Of a DNA stretch of 5,936 bases, positions 1-4,887 are shown in pieces. Position 1 is the stretch's first letter. Every line of letters begins with the position of its first letter. The DNA is from JANNFX01 sp040080075 (lineage in GTDB: Bacteria > Pseudomonadota > Alphaproteobacteria > Rhizobiales > Hyphomicrobiaceae). The notes below the pieces were generated by a model. That model was not told where the DNA came from. It saw only the letters and a program-made list of their open reading frames with translations, and did not search any database. The stretch covers positions 1 through 5,936 of the forward strand of contig JBEBJD010000112.1 in assembly GCA_040080075.1 (NCBI GenBank), given 5' to 3'. The translations under genes were made by a program, and so were the position numbers.

Positions 1-196
1 CAAAGTTGTAGGGCAGCGTCAGAAAACCCTGGCTCACCATCCATCCGCCGACGATCGCGCCAATGATGCCGACGAGAAGATTGCGGATCAACCCGCCGCC
101 GCCTAGCAACAGACCTGCAAGCCAACCCGCAACTAGTCCGTTGAGGACCATGATTACAAGGGCGGGATGTTCGCGCAGGTAAGCAACATAATCCAT
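1..196 (-). CDS. GlsB/YeaQ/YmgE family small membrane protein (partial, 3' end off window)
   Basis: The 65 visible residues begin MDYVAYLREHPALVIMVLNG and run off the left edge. The run NGLVAGWLAGLLLGGGGL followed by NLLVGIIGAIVGGW is the signature of the GlsB/YeaQ/YmgE ('transglycosylase-associated') family: small, very hydrophobic, glycine-rich inner-membrane proteins of roughly 80-90 residues, often stress-induced, whose biochemical activity is not established. Two membrane segments are visible, about residues 13-32 and 37-57; a third would lie beyond the edge. The start is supported by GAGGAG about 6 nt upstream of the ATG. It lies downstream of the 97-residue lipoprotein gene on the same strand with about 70 bp between them, so cotranscription is possible but unproven. 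The family call is firm; a physiological role is not readable here. Confidence 0.9.
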   Translation of the reverse strand, partial: MDYVAYLREHPALVIMVLNGLVAGWLAGLLLGGGGLIRNLLVGIIGAIVGGWMVSQGFLTLPYNF

Positions 197-265
197 TAGC
201 GTCTCCTCGCGTTCGTCTCTATGGGCATCAAGACTAAAAACCCCATGCGCAGATCCCGCCCGTCA

Positions 266-559
266 TCAGTGCTGCATTTCGTGGCAGCGGGCCTTGAGGT
301 AGTCGTTCAATAGACTGTTGTAAGCATCAGCGTCGGCCTTTTGACCTGGCGATAATTTCTTGCCCGCAGACTGAGCTTCGATCGACGAGCGAACACCCTT
401 GGCATCAAGCCGGCTCAGTTGCTGCTTGATTGACCCGCAGGAACTGCCAGCAGGCAACGCCACTGCATGACCACCACCGCCGCCGCCAGCACAACCGCCG
501 CCGAATGCGGCCAAGCACAGCACCACCGCCACACCCAGCCGGCGCGTTAAGTCACCCAT
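266..559 (-). CDS. small probable lipoprotein with two-cysteine domain (97 aa)
   Basis: I chose the ATG at 559, giving 97 residues. An in-frame ATG at 649 would add 30 Arg/Gly-rich residues in front of what is clearly a signal peptide, so it is unlikely. The N-terminus (MGDLTRRLG, then VAVVLCLAAFGGGC) has a basic n-region, a hydrophobic core and Cys23 as the likely lipidated residue; the lipobox FGGGC is imperfect. A run of six glycines (25-30) follows as a linker. The mature part, residues 41-92, is a charged, probably helical segment bounded by Cys41 and Cys92, with GVRSSIEAQSAGKKLS in the middle. The same pattern occurs in the neighbouring 214-residue lipoprotein, so the two look like paralogues. 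GGAGGG lies about 14 nt upstream of the start, rather far for a ribosome binding site. Function is unknown; location is inferred to be the periplasmic face of a membrane. Confidence 0.72.
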   Translation of the reverse strand: MGDLTRRLGVAVVLCLAAFGGGCAGGGGGGHAVALPAGSSCGSIKQQLSRLDAKGVRSSIEAQSAGKKLSPGQKADADAYNSLLNDYLKARCHEMQH

Positions 560-860
560 TTGTCTCACGTGTCCCTCCGCTCCGCCGAAGCCACCGGTTG
601 TCCGCCTGCCGGTCCGCTGCGACGCAAATCGTGCCCTGACATTGACCACATGGCCCCGTGGTTATCAACCCCCAGAGGCCAGAGTGTGGCATTGCCGCCT
701 CATATGGCGACTGTGAAAGCCTGTCTAATTTCAAGGCGATGTCACAAGTCCGGGGGCACATTTAACGTCATGGCCTCAGGACCAAAACGCCGACAAGCCG
801 CAGACTGAGTTTGCACTCGCCGCGGCTTGCCAAAACCAGTTCTAAAAAGACAGCGCCGGA
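560..860. other. intergenic region between the two lipoprotein genes; nothing convincing
   Basis: About 300 bp separate the stop of the 214-residue lipoprotein gene from the start of the 97-residue one. Short ORFs on both strands here have no recognisable product and overlap each other. I found no convincing -35/-10 pair, and no terminator with a stable stem plus T-tract after the stop at 861; only an unstructured CTTTTTAG follows. The size suggests that the small lipoprotein has its own promoter here, but I cannot place it. Confidence 0.5.
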
Positions 861-1505
861 TTAAGGTGTTGTCGCCGCCACTGGCGCCGCAACTTGAGCT
901 GCGGGATTGGCAATGGCAACGCCTGCCATCGGTGCGGCCGCTACGGGAGCGGTGGCGGCGGGCATTGCGGGCGCAGCGACCGCTGCCACAGGCGCAGCTA
1001 CGGGAACGGCTTCAGCTGCGGGTGCAACCGCCGGGGCAGGCGCCGCCGCAGTGACCGCCACGGTCTTCTTAGCAGCAGCCGGCTTGGCAACGGCCGGCGC
1101 AACATTCGTTACCTTGGTATTGGCAGCCGGCGCGGCTGCCGCGGCAGCGGGGGCAACCGGCATTGGCTTGGCTAAGCCAGGAACTGAGCACTTCGACTGA
1201 TAGTCCGAATTGGCCCGGTCGAGTTCGGTCATCTTGGCAAGCGACTCGCGCTTGACCGATACGGTCGTTGACTTACCAGCTGAAGCCTTTTCGACGCGCT
1301 CTGTGACACCATCCTTGCGCAGGGCATCAATTTTGGCTGTCAGGGCGATGCACGCCGGATCCAGCTTTTGTGCCGGTGCCGTCTTTGTGGCATCGACGGA
1401 CGACGTTGTGAGGCTCGATCCGAGCATCCCGCCATCGCTTGAGCAGCCTGCCAGAAGTGCCGCCGAAGCGGTCAGTGTGACAATCGAAGACAAAAAAGAT
1501 TTCAT
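861..1505 (-). CDS. lipoprotein with two-cysteine domain and long Ala/Pro/Val-rich tail (214 aa)
   Basis: The protein starts MKSFLSSIVTLTASAALLAGC, a textbook type II signal peptide with lipobox LLAG before Cys21, so it should be lipidated and membrane-anchored outside the cytoplasm. GGGGGAA just upstream of the ATG is a plausible ribosome binding site. Residues 52-106 form a charged, probably helical domain bounded by Cys52 and Cys106, including GVTERVEKASAGKS; this matches the domain of the 97-residue lipoprotein downstream. From about residue 112 to the end the sequence is almost only Ala, Pro and Val with a few Lys (AAAKK at 143-147) and Met. Such low-complexity tails often act as extended spacers, for example across the periplasm; that role is an inference. 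The GC-rich tail leaves other frames open, but the signal peptide makes the minus-strand reading clear. Function is unknown. Confidence 0.82.
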   Translation of the reverse strand: MKSFLSSIVTLTASAALLAGCSSDGGMLGSSLTTSSVDATKTAPAQKLDPACIALTAKIDALRKDGVTERVEKASAGKSTTVSVKRESLAKMTELDRANSDYQSKCSVPGLAKPMPVAPAAAAAAPAANTKVTNVAPAVAKPAAAKKTVAVTAAAPAPAVAPAAEAVPVAAPVAAVAAPAMPAATAPVAAAPMAGVAIANPAAQVAAPVAATTP

Positions 1506-2180
1506 ATATTCCCCCGGCCGTATCCAGCCGTCCCCACTTATCTGTTACACTTATCGTTGTTCCCCACCGATCCCCCGGCGACAAGATCCCCGTGCCTATG
1601 AGGCGTGTATGAGAGGTTCTTGACACGCCCGAATCTGTGGACAGAAGCGGGATTGTGATGAGAGCACCACAAAAAAGAACCTTTTGATGGCGACGTTAGT
1701 GCACATTTCCTAGGCTGGGAAGCCTTTGAATGAGCGAATCATTTGCACAGCCTTAATGCAACTGGCCGCAACCAACAGCACGGCTGCTGCCAAAATCAGC
1801 GCTCCAGCGGCTGGCAACGCCAGGGGATGGTGCCAGTTAAGGCAAATCCGGTGCGTGGCCTTGAGCCGCCGGTGCGGCGCCCTGAAAAGGGCGTTTGAAT
1901 GCGGGCCTAGCCACGGCTCTCTCGTGACAGGTTTGAATTGGGCAACCTGGGCGCGGGCGGAAAGTGGCGGCGGTGCCCGCAAAAGCCGGCCGTGGCGCCG
2001 GCGCGAAGGCTCGGCCCCCGCAGGAGCCAAGGTGCCAGCCGCACGGTCGTGCCGGGCCCAATATTTGGCACGATTCCATTTCGGCTGAGGCCGGTTGGGA
2101 GGCACGGCAATATCCTCGCTTGGACTTTGGTCACCTGGAGCGCCGAACCAATTCCCTCAAGATCGGCGCTCTTAGCTTTT
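1506..2180. other. mostly non-coding stretch
   Basis: This stretch lies upstream of the 214-residue lipoprotein gene and downstream of the hairpin array. The first 200 bp should hold the lipoprotein promoter, but I could not identify convincing elements. AGGCT-GGGA-AGCCT at 1712-1725 is a short perfect hairpin. ORFs on both strands between about 1710 and 2230 overlap heavily, are rich in Arg/Pro/Ala and show no family motifs. The only one with a structural feature is the minus-strand ORF listed separately. The region could be decayed coding sequence. Confidence 0.4.
1710..2105 (-). CDS. doubtful ORF with a C-terminal membrane segment (131 aa)
   Basis: Residues 1-90 are rich in Arg, Pro and Ala with no recognisable domain, as expected for a chance ORF in GC-rich DNA. 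The last 40 residues are more protein-like: a hydrophobic stretch (LALPAAGALILAAAVLLVAA) followed by a basic tail (CIKAVQMIRSFKGFPA), which would fit a single membrane anchor. I see no good ribosome binding site and no suitable internal start just before the hydrophobic part. It may be the remnant of a small membrane protein gene or simply spurious. No function is proposed. Confidence 0.2.
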   Translation of the reverse strand: MPPNRPQPKWNRAKYWARHDRAAGTLAPAGAEPSRRRHGRLLRAPPPLSARAQVAQFKPVTREPWLGPHSNALFRAPHRRLKATHRICLNWHHPLALPAAGALILAAAVLLVAASCIKAVQMIRSFKGFPA

Positions 2181-2238
2181 GTTTTGTCGCATTTTCTACG
2201 AAGAACCGGGATCCACTTCGCAGGACAAATGCTCTAGG
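2181..2238. repeat. diverged single hairpin unit of the intergenic palindromic repeat
   Basis: The unit begins with GTTTTGTC (2181-2188) and ends with TCTAGG (2233-2238), the same borders that frame the tandem array at 2291-2450. Between them, GCATTT (2189-2194) pairs with AAATGC (2227-2232), and CGAAG (2199-2203) pairs with CTTCG (2216-2220). The loop keeps AACCG and CAC in the same places as the array units, although the stem sequences differ. It therefore looks like an older or different member of the same repeat family. Confidence 0.65.
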
Positions 2239-2276
2239 GTCGTTCCGGTCTCAGTTGAATCGTGGAACGACCCTAG
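2234..2276. repeat. perfect 13-bp inverted repeat with 17-nt loop
   Basis: CTAGGGTCGTTCC (2234-2246) is exactly complementary to GGAACGACCCTAG (2264-2276). On the plus strand the stem is followed by a T-rich run (CTCTTTGTTCTTTC), so a terminator is conceivable, but no plus-strand gene ends here. On the minus strand it lies about 220 bp after the E1-alpha-like gene and lacks a T-tract. It overlaps the TCTAGG border of the preceding hairpin unit and is best read as part of the composite repeat region. Confidence 0.75.
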
Positions 2277-2290
2277 CTCTTTGTTCTTTC

Positions 2291-2447
2291 GTGCTTCTTG
2301 CCGGGAAAACCGCTCACACTTTTCCCGGAAGCACTCTGTTTTGTCGTGCTTCTTGCCGGGAAAACCGCTCACACTTTTCCCGGAAGCACTCTGTTTTGTC
2401 GTGCTTCTTGCCGGGAAAACCGCTCACACTTTTCCCGGAAGCACTCT
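2291..2447. repeat. three tandem 55-bp hairpin units
   Basis: Copies start at 2291, 2346 and 2401. The first two are identical over all 55 bp, and the third is identical over its 47 bp before ending in TCTAGG. Each forms a hairpin: GTGCTT pairs with AAGCAC, and CCGGGAAAA pairs with TTTTCCCGG across a 10-nt loop, with CTTG bulged on the left. The units are joined by TCTGTTTTGTC. No forward frame contains a stop in the array, and because 55 is not a multiple of 3 each copy is read in a different frame, so a peptide role is unlikely. The core resembles dispersed palindromic repeats common in intergenic DNA of rhizobia and relatives. It lies 50 bp after the end of the minus-strand E1-alpha-like gene, where hairpins could stabilise or end its mRNA. 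Confidence 0.92.
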
Positions 2448-2496
2448 AGGATTTAACGCCAGAGACGGCCCCATGCGAAACGAAATTCAAAGGCCT

Positions 2497-3450
2497 TCAG
2501 ACGCTGCGGGTCTGCGCCATATCGAGACCTTTTCGTGCCCAATCGAGCGCGGCGCTCACCTCGGACCGCACGCTTTGCTCGATGCCCTTCAAGCGGGCTT
2601 CCGTGCTCGCGCCTCCCGCCGCGGCAATACGCGCACGCGCCTTGGCAACAGGATCGGTTTCCTCGCGCGGGCGTTCGATGCGCACGCAATGGCCCGGCGT
2701 GTTGGCATGTCCCTTGTAGCGGTAGGTCAAAATTTCGAGCACCACGCAACTCCCGCCATTCACCCTAGCGTCATGCCGCACATGGCTGAGAGCCTCTTGA
2801 GCTGCGGCCTTGACGGAGCGCACATCGAGGCCATTGACCTGTGACGTCTTAATACCCGCCTCTGCACAGAGTTCGAACAATGCCGATGGCTTGGCAGTGC
2901 ACAAACCGGCGTCTGGCACGTCAAAACCGGTATTCTCAATGACGAATAAGATAGGTGGGCCCTGTGAGGCCGCGTGTGCAATAACCTTAATCAGCGCATC
3001 TGTCTCGCCCGCGCCCGCGCCCTCGCCCACACACCACACCGCCGCGTGCTCCCGCCCGCAAGCTGCCGCAACTTTCGATAGGGTTAGAGCCGGCGATCCT
3101 GACGCCGGTAGAACTGGTCCATCAAGACGCGAGCGGTCTTGTGGGTCGCCGCTCAATAGTGCCGCCATCAATGGGCCGGGCGGCACCCCGCTCGCCAACA
3201 TCAGGCCGTGCGGACGCGGGCCAGCAATCATTATGCACAACGGCCCAGCCGCTAACGCCAAACCGGCGGCCACGGCCTCCTGACCGATCGATAAGGGGTC
3301 GAGGCTGAAAATCTTTCCCAAGGCATAGAGTTGCCCAGCCTTCTCCTCGAAGCGGCGGATGAGCAGCATGATTTGATAAGCGCGAAGCTCTTCCGGCTCA
3401 CTCCAGTTGAAGATTTGATCGGGGTGAGCGCTATCGAGTTGATCGGGCAT
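2497..3450 (-). CDS. divergent pyruvate dehydrogenase E1-alpha-like protein, probably lacking a complete ThDP/Mg site (317 aa)
   Basis: The N-terminal run LLIRRFEEKAGQLYALGKI (29-47), then SIGQEAV (54-60), PHGLMLASG (80-88), QVNGLDVRSVKAA (204-216) and LTYRYKGH (241-248) place it in the E1-alpha family of ThDP-dependent 2-oxoacid dehydrogenases. Those enzymes pair with E1-beta to decarboxylate pyruvate. Key parts differ from active members. The usual YR.HGH becomes PRPHGL. The glycine-rich GKGGSMH segment is absent. The cofactor motif GDG...NN reads GEG (142-144)...ENT (172-174), replacing the Mg-binding Asp by Glu and the second Asn by Thr. His81 and His248 are kept. The 317 residues fall somewhat short of the usual ~340. 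The reading frame is intact, so it is not an obvious pseudogene. It follows ftsB after 166 bp, the normal position of pdhA in Hyphomicrobiales, but pdhB and pdhC do not follow; the hairpin array does. The ribosome binding site is weak. It may be a pseudoenzyme or a divergent dehydrogenase subunit; activity is doubtful. Confidence 0.8.
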   Translation of the reverse strand: MPDQLDSAHPDQIFNWSEPEELRAYQIMLLIRRFEEKAGQLYALGKIFSLDPLSIGQEAVAAGLALAAGPLCIMIAGPRPHGLMLASGVPPGPLMAALLSGDPQDRSRLDGPVLPASGSPALTLSKVAAACGREHAAVWCVGEGAGAGETDALIKVIAHAASQGPPILFVIENTGFDVPDAGLCTAKPSALFELCAEAGIKTSQVNGLDVRSVKAAAQEALSHVRHDARVNGGSCVVLEILTYRYKGHANTPGHCVRIERPREETDPVAKARARIAAAGGASTEARLKGIEQSVRSEVSAALDWARKGLDMAQTRSV

Positions 3451-3616
3451 TTTGGGCTTCTACGGTTGCCGCGAAAACCATCTCATAGAGGCTTCACAGA
3501 TCGGACGGAAGAACTGCACAAGCCGCACGAATGTGGCCGCAGTTTAGCGGTGTTCGCGCTGGCTCCGAAATGGAAAACTCACCGTGCACTGCAGCAAAAA
3601 ACAATCGGCGCCGGAA

Positions 3617-3997
3617 TCAGGGCTGCGAACCGGTATCGAGCAGCACCCGGTCGCCGGGTGCGACAAAACCAAGTTGATCGCGGGCAATTTCTTCGACGAG
3701 ATCCGCGTTGGGCAGCTCCGGCGTCAACAGCGCCACATCGCGTTCCAGGCCAGACCGCACAGCCTCGAGGCTTCTGATCTCGAAGTCCAGCAAACTGGAC
3801 CTCTCCCTCAGTTGACGGCGCGCCTCGAAGCCATGACGGCCATAGATTGAATGATGGCCGAACGTGACTGTAAGTCCAATGCAGCAAAGCAAAACAATGA
3901 GCTGCGGCAGTCTCATTCGAATATCATTTAATGTTGGACGCAGCACGGGATCGTTCGAGGTGACGCGAGAAGAGAGAACCGGGAACTTGTCCATCAT
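3617..3997 (-). CDS. ftsB: FtsB/DivIC-type cell division protein (septum formation initiator)
   Basis: A bitopic inner-membrane protein: one membrane segment at about residues 29-47 (RLPQLIVLLCCIGLTVTFG), then a periplasmic coiled coil at about 56-92 (heptad-like LRERSSLLDFEIRSLEAV), then the family-typical end LVEEIARDQLGFVAPGDRV (100-118). FtsB proteins bridge FtsL and FtsQ in the divisome and help activate septal peptidoglycan synthesis. The start at 3997 gives 126 residues with a 28-residue cytoplasmic extension. Another ATG at 3916 (MRLPQL) gives 99 residues, closer to the usual length. Neither has a strong ribosome binding site, so the start is uncertain. The E1-alpha-like gene lies 166 bp downstream on the same strand. 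The ftsB-pdhA order is a well-known arrangement in this group, which supports the assignment. Confidence 0.87.
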   Translation of the reverse strand: MMDKFPVLSSRVTSNDPVLRPTLNDIRMRLPQLIVLLCCIGLTVTFGHHSIYGRHGFEARRQLRERSSLLDFEIRSLEAVRSGLERDVALLTPELPNADLVEEIARDQLGFVAPGDRVLLDTGSQP

Positions 3998-4046
3998 GCG
4001 CGCCGCCAGTTAAACGCAGGTAAACCGCTGTGCGATTGTGACAAGA

Positions 4047-4062
4047 TTTTTTTTGGGGGGGG
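4047..4062. other. T8G8 homopolymer junction
   Basis: Eight T residues (4047-4054) are followed directly by eight G residues (4055-4062), about 50 bp upstream of the longer ftsB start. Read on the ftsB strand it is C8A8. Long G tracts are slippage-prone, so the length may vary between cells or may be a sequencing error. It is intergenic, so any effect would be on promoter spacing or the leader rather than on a reading frame. Confidence 0.7.
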
Positions 4063-4123
4063 TGTGGAGCGGGGTTGAAGATCAGCGAGAGTTGTAGGGG
4101 TTTCATCTGGCGTGGTTTGCGAA

Positions 4124-4143
4124 TTCTGCTGACATGAGCAGAA
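4124..4143. repeat. 7-bp inverted repeat in the divergent intergenic region
   Basis: TTCTGCT and AGCAGAA pair perfectly around the loop GACATG. No T-tract follows on either strand, so a rho-independent terminator is unlikely. It could be an operator for a dimeric regulator of either flanking gene. No regulator family can be named from the sequence. Confidence 0.45.
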
Positions 4144-4264
4144 ATCCCTGCGCTTGAATTCAGGCTCGACTCACGCGGTCGTTAGCAAAGACGCAGGTCC
4201 AGTCGAATCCGTCGGAAGGCAGGATAGAAGTTTTGACTGGTGCCCAAACCGGCCCTGGCCGATT

Positions 4265-4278
4265 TTGAGCTAAATCAA
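4265..4278. promoter_or_regulatory. candidate FNR/FixK-type box
   Basis: TTGAGCTAAATCAA fits the TTGA-N6-TCAA palindrome recognised by CRP/FNR-family oxygen-responsive regulators (FNR, FixK, FnrL); it differs from TTGAT-N4-ATCAA at one position. It lies about 160 bp upstream of the oxidase subunit IV start, in the divergent region. Oxygen control would make sense for a terminal oxidase subunit. The distance to the ATG is large, and an 8-base match can occur by chance, so this is a candidate only. Confidence 0.4.
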
Positions 4279-4364
4279 GAAATCACAGCCGAGATTGGCT
4301 TAGCCTTATTCTGCGGGTCGCGTTGCCAGCGTAGCCGGGTATTGGCAGGTTGCGCGATCCGCGT

Positions 4365-4382
4365 TGGCGCTACGCAGCGCCA
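4365..4382. repeat. 7-bp hairpin upstream of the oxidase subunit IV gene
   Basis: TGGCGCT pairs with AGCGCCA around the loop ACGC, ending 53 bp before the start codon. It could sit in the mRNA leader or end upstream transcription, but no T-tract follows. Its function is unknown. Confidence 0.4.
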
Positions 4383-4422
4383 CCAATTTTGAGCGATATT
4401 TCCAGGTCTGAAATCAACTGAC

Positions 4423-4430
4423 AAGGGAGG
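4423..4430 (+). promoter_or_regulatory. strong ribosome binding site of the oxidase subunit IV gene
   Basis: AAGGGAGG lies 5 nt before the ATG at 4436, which is near-ideal spacing. It is the main evidence, together with the protein sequence, that this very short ORF is translated from that codon. Confidence 0.8.
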
Positions 4431-4435
4431 CTTTG

Positions 4436-4564
4436 ATGGCAGGAGCAGCTCAAGAAGACTACCCAGTTCATGTAAGCGATTACCGCAGTTTTGTTCGGGG
4501 CGTGCAGATCATCGTCGCAGGGTTAGCGGTCCTGCTGCTCCTCATGGCTCACTTCCTCTTATAG
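4436..4564 (+). CDS. aa3-type cytochrome c oxidase subunit IV (42 aa)
   Basis: The ORF encodes MAGAAQEDYPVHVSDYRSFV followed by a single hydrophobic helix (about residues 23-42, VQIIVAGLAVLLLLMAHFLL) and ends immediately after it. A short acidic N-terminus with the H..DYRSF pattern and one C-terminal helix is the hallmark of the small alphaproteobacterial aa3-type cytochrome c oxidase subunit IV family. This peptide is found in the membrane beside subunits I-III of the proton-pumping oxidase, and its exact role is not settled. The start is fixed by AAGGGAGG 5 nt upstream. No other oxidase genes are nearby, so it is an orphan copy here. Small membrane proteins of other kinds could look similar, but the N-terminal pattern favours this call. 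Confidence 0.8.
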   Translation: MAGAAQEDYPVHVSDYRSFVRGVQIIVAGLAVLLLLMAHFLL

Positions 4565-4713
4565 GTCGCCCTCGGACAAAGCCATCCCCTGACGTGTCAA
4601 TCTGGGTGGGCCCTGGCGAAGTGCCCCGTGAACGCGAACTAGGCTTGCGATTGTGCCGTTCGTAGTGGCACCCCAAGCGCGCGCGCCACCCTCACGTGCA
4701 CCCTCACACGCCA

Positions 4714-4760
4714 GCCCGCAAAATGCCCCGCCCGGCATTGCGGGCGACATGGCCCAGCTC
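4714..4760. repeat. palindromic direct repeat, left copy
   Basis: GCCCGCAA (4714-4721) pairs with TTGCGGGC (4738-4745), and inside it TGCC pairs with GGCA around CCGCCC, with two A bulged. This is a REP-like hairpin. The 47-bp block recurs in the same orientation at 5890-5936 with 41 of 47 positions identical, including the first 25. The two copies bracket the nucleotidyltransferase-fold gene. Confidence 0.8.
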
Positions 4761-4842
4761 ACGGAATAGCCCCCCAATCTTCATAGCGCATTCCAAAACA
4801 TCAATGGACGTGGCGATTTAGTATTTTTCCGACCCATATCAA

Positions 4843-4870
4843 TATTTACCGTTTTAAGTGTACTTATAAC
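4843..4870 (+). promoter_or_regulatory. weak promoter candidate for the nucleotidyltransferase-fold gene
   Basis: TATAAC (4865-4870) resembles a -10 element, with TATTTA (4843-4848) 16 bp upstream as a poor -35. It lies in a locally AT-rich leader. If used, transcription would start only about 10 nt before the ATG at 4888, giving a nearly leaderless mRNA; this would fit the absence of a clear ribosome binding site. Speculative. Confidence 0.25.
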
Positions 4871-4887
4871 GTTCAATCCGGTAAAAG

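Larger units (their letters stand above)
3998..4435. other. divergent intergenic region between ftsB and the oxidase subunit IV gene
   Basis: These 438 bp separate minus-strand ftsB from the plus-strand oxidase subunit gene and should contain promoters for both. They hold, in order, a T8G8 homopolymer junction (4047-4062), a 7-bp hairpin (4124-4143), an FNR/FixK-like palindrome (4265-4278) and a second 7-bp hairpin (4365-4382), each listed separately. TTTTGAGC occurs at 4263-4270 and again near 4387-4394, but the second copy lacks the matching right half-site. I found no gene and no clear -35/-10 pair. Confidence 0.6.
4565..4887. other. intergenic region upstream of the nucleotidyltransferase-fold gene
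   Basis: The first part is GC-rich and includes the palindromic repeat copy at 4714-4760. The last 80 bp before the gene turn distinctly AT-rich and contain a weak promoter candidate. A 72-residue minus-strand ORF (4559-4777) has no recognisable features and reads through the repeat, so I do not consider it a gene. Confidence 0.5.

Noticed and set aside
560..649. Longer start for the 97-residue lipoprotein (ATG at 649)
   Set aside because: It would put 30 Arg/Gly-rich residues before a clear signal peptide, which would prevent normal lipoprotein export.
827..1200. Plus-strand Ala-rich and Arg/Gly-rich ORFs opposite the lipoprotein tail
   Set aside because: They are complements of the low-complexity Ala/Pro/Val tail; the minus-strand frame has a proper signal peptide and lipobox.
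1533..1575. GGAAC upstream of the 214-residue lipoprotein as an EcfG general-stress promoter
   Set aside because: On the minus strand GGGGAAC is not followed by CGTT at the required 16-17 bp spacing.
1620..1648. Plus-strand TTGACA as a -35 box
   Set aside because: No -10-like hexamer occurs at 16-18 bp downstream and no credible plus-strand gene follows.
2291..2447. Possible CRISPR array
   Set aside because: The units are contiguous 55-bp tandem copies with no unique spacers, and the 11-bp joining sequence is identical between copies. There are no cas genes nearby.
1964..2844. Two plus-strand ORFs running through the hairpin repeats (1964-2449 and 2179-2844)
   Set aside because: They exist because the repeats lack stops in forward frames. 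Since 55 is not a multiple of 3, the repeat is read in different frames, and the second ORF continues antisense through the E1-alpha-like gene.
4559..4777. 72-residue minus-strand ORF between the oxidase subunit and the nucleotidyltransferase-fold gene
   Set aside because: It has no recognisable motif or ribosome binding site and includes the palindromic repeat; it also overlaps the end of the oxidase subunit gene.
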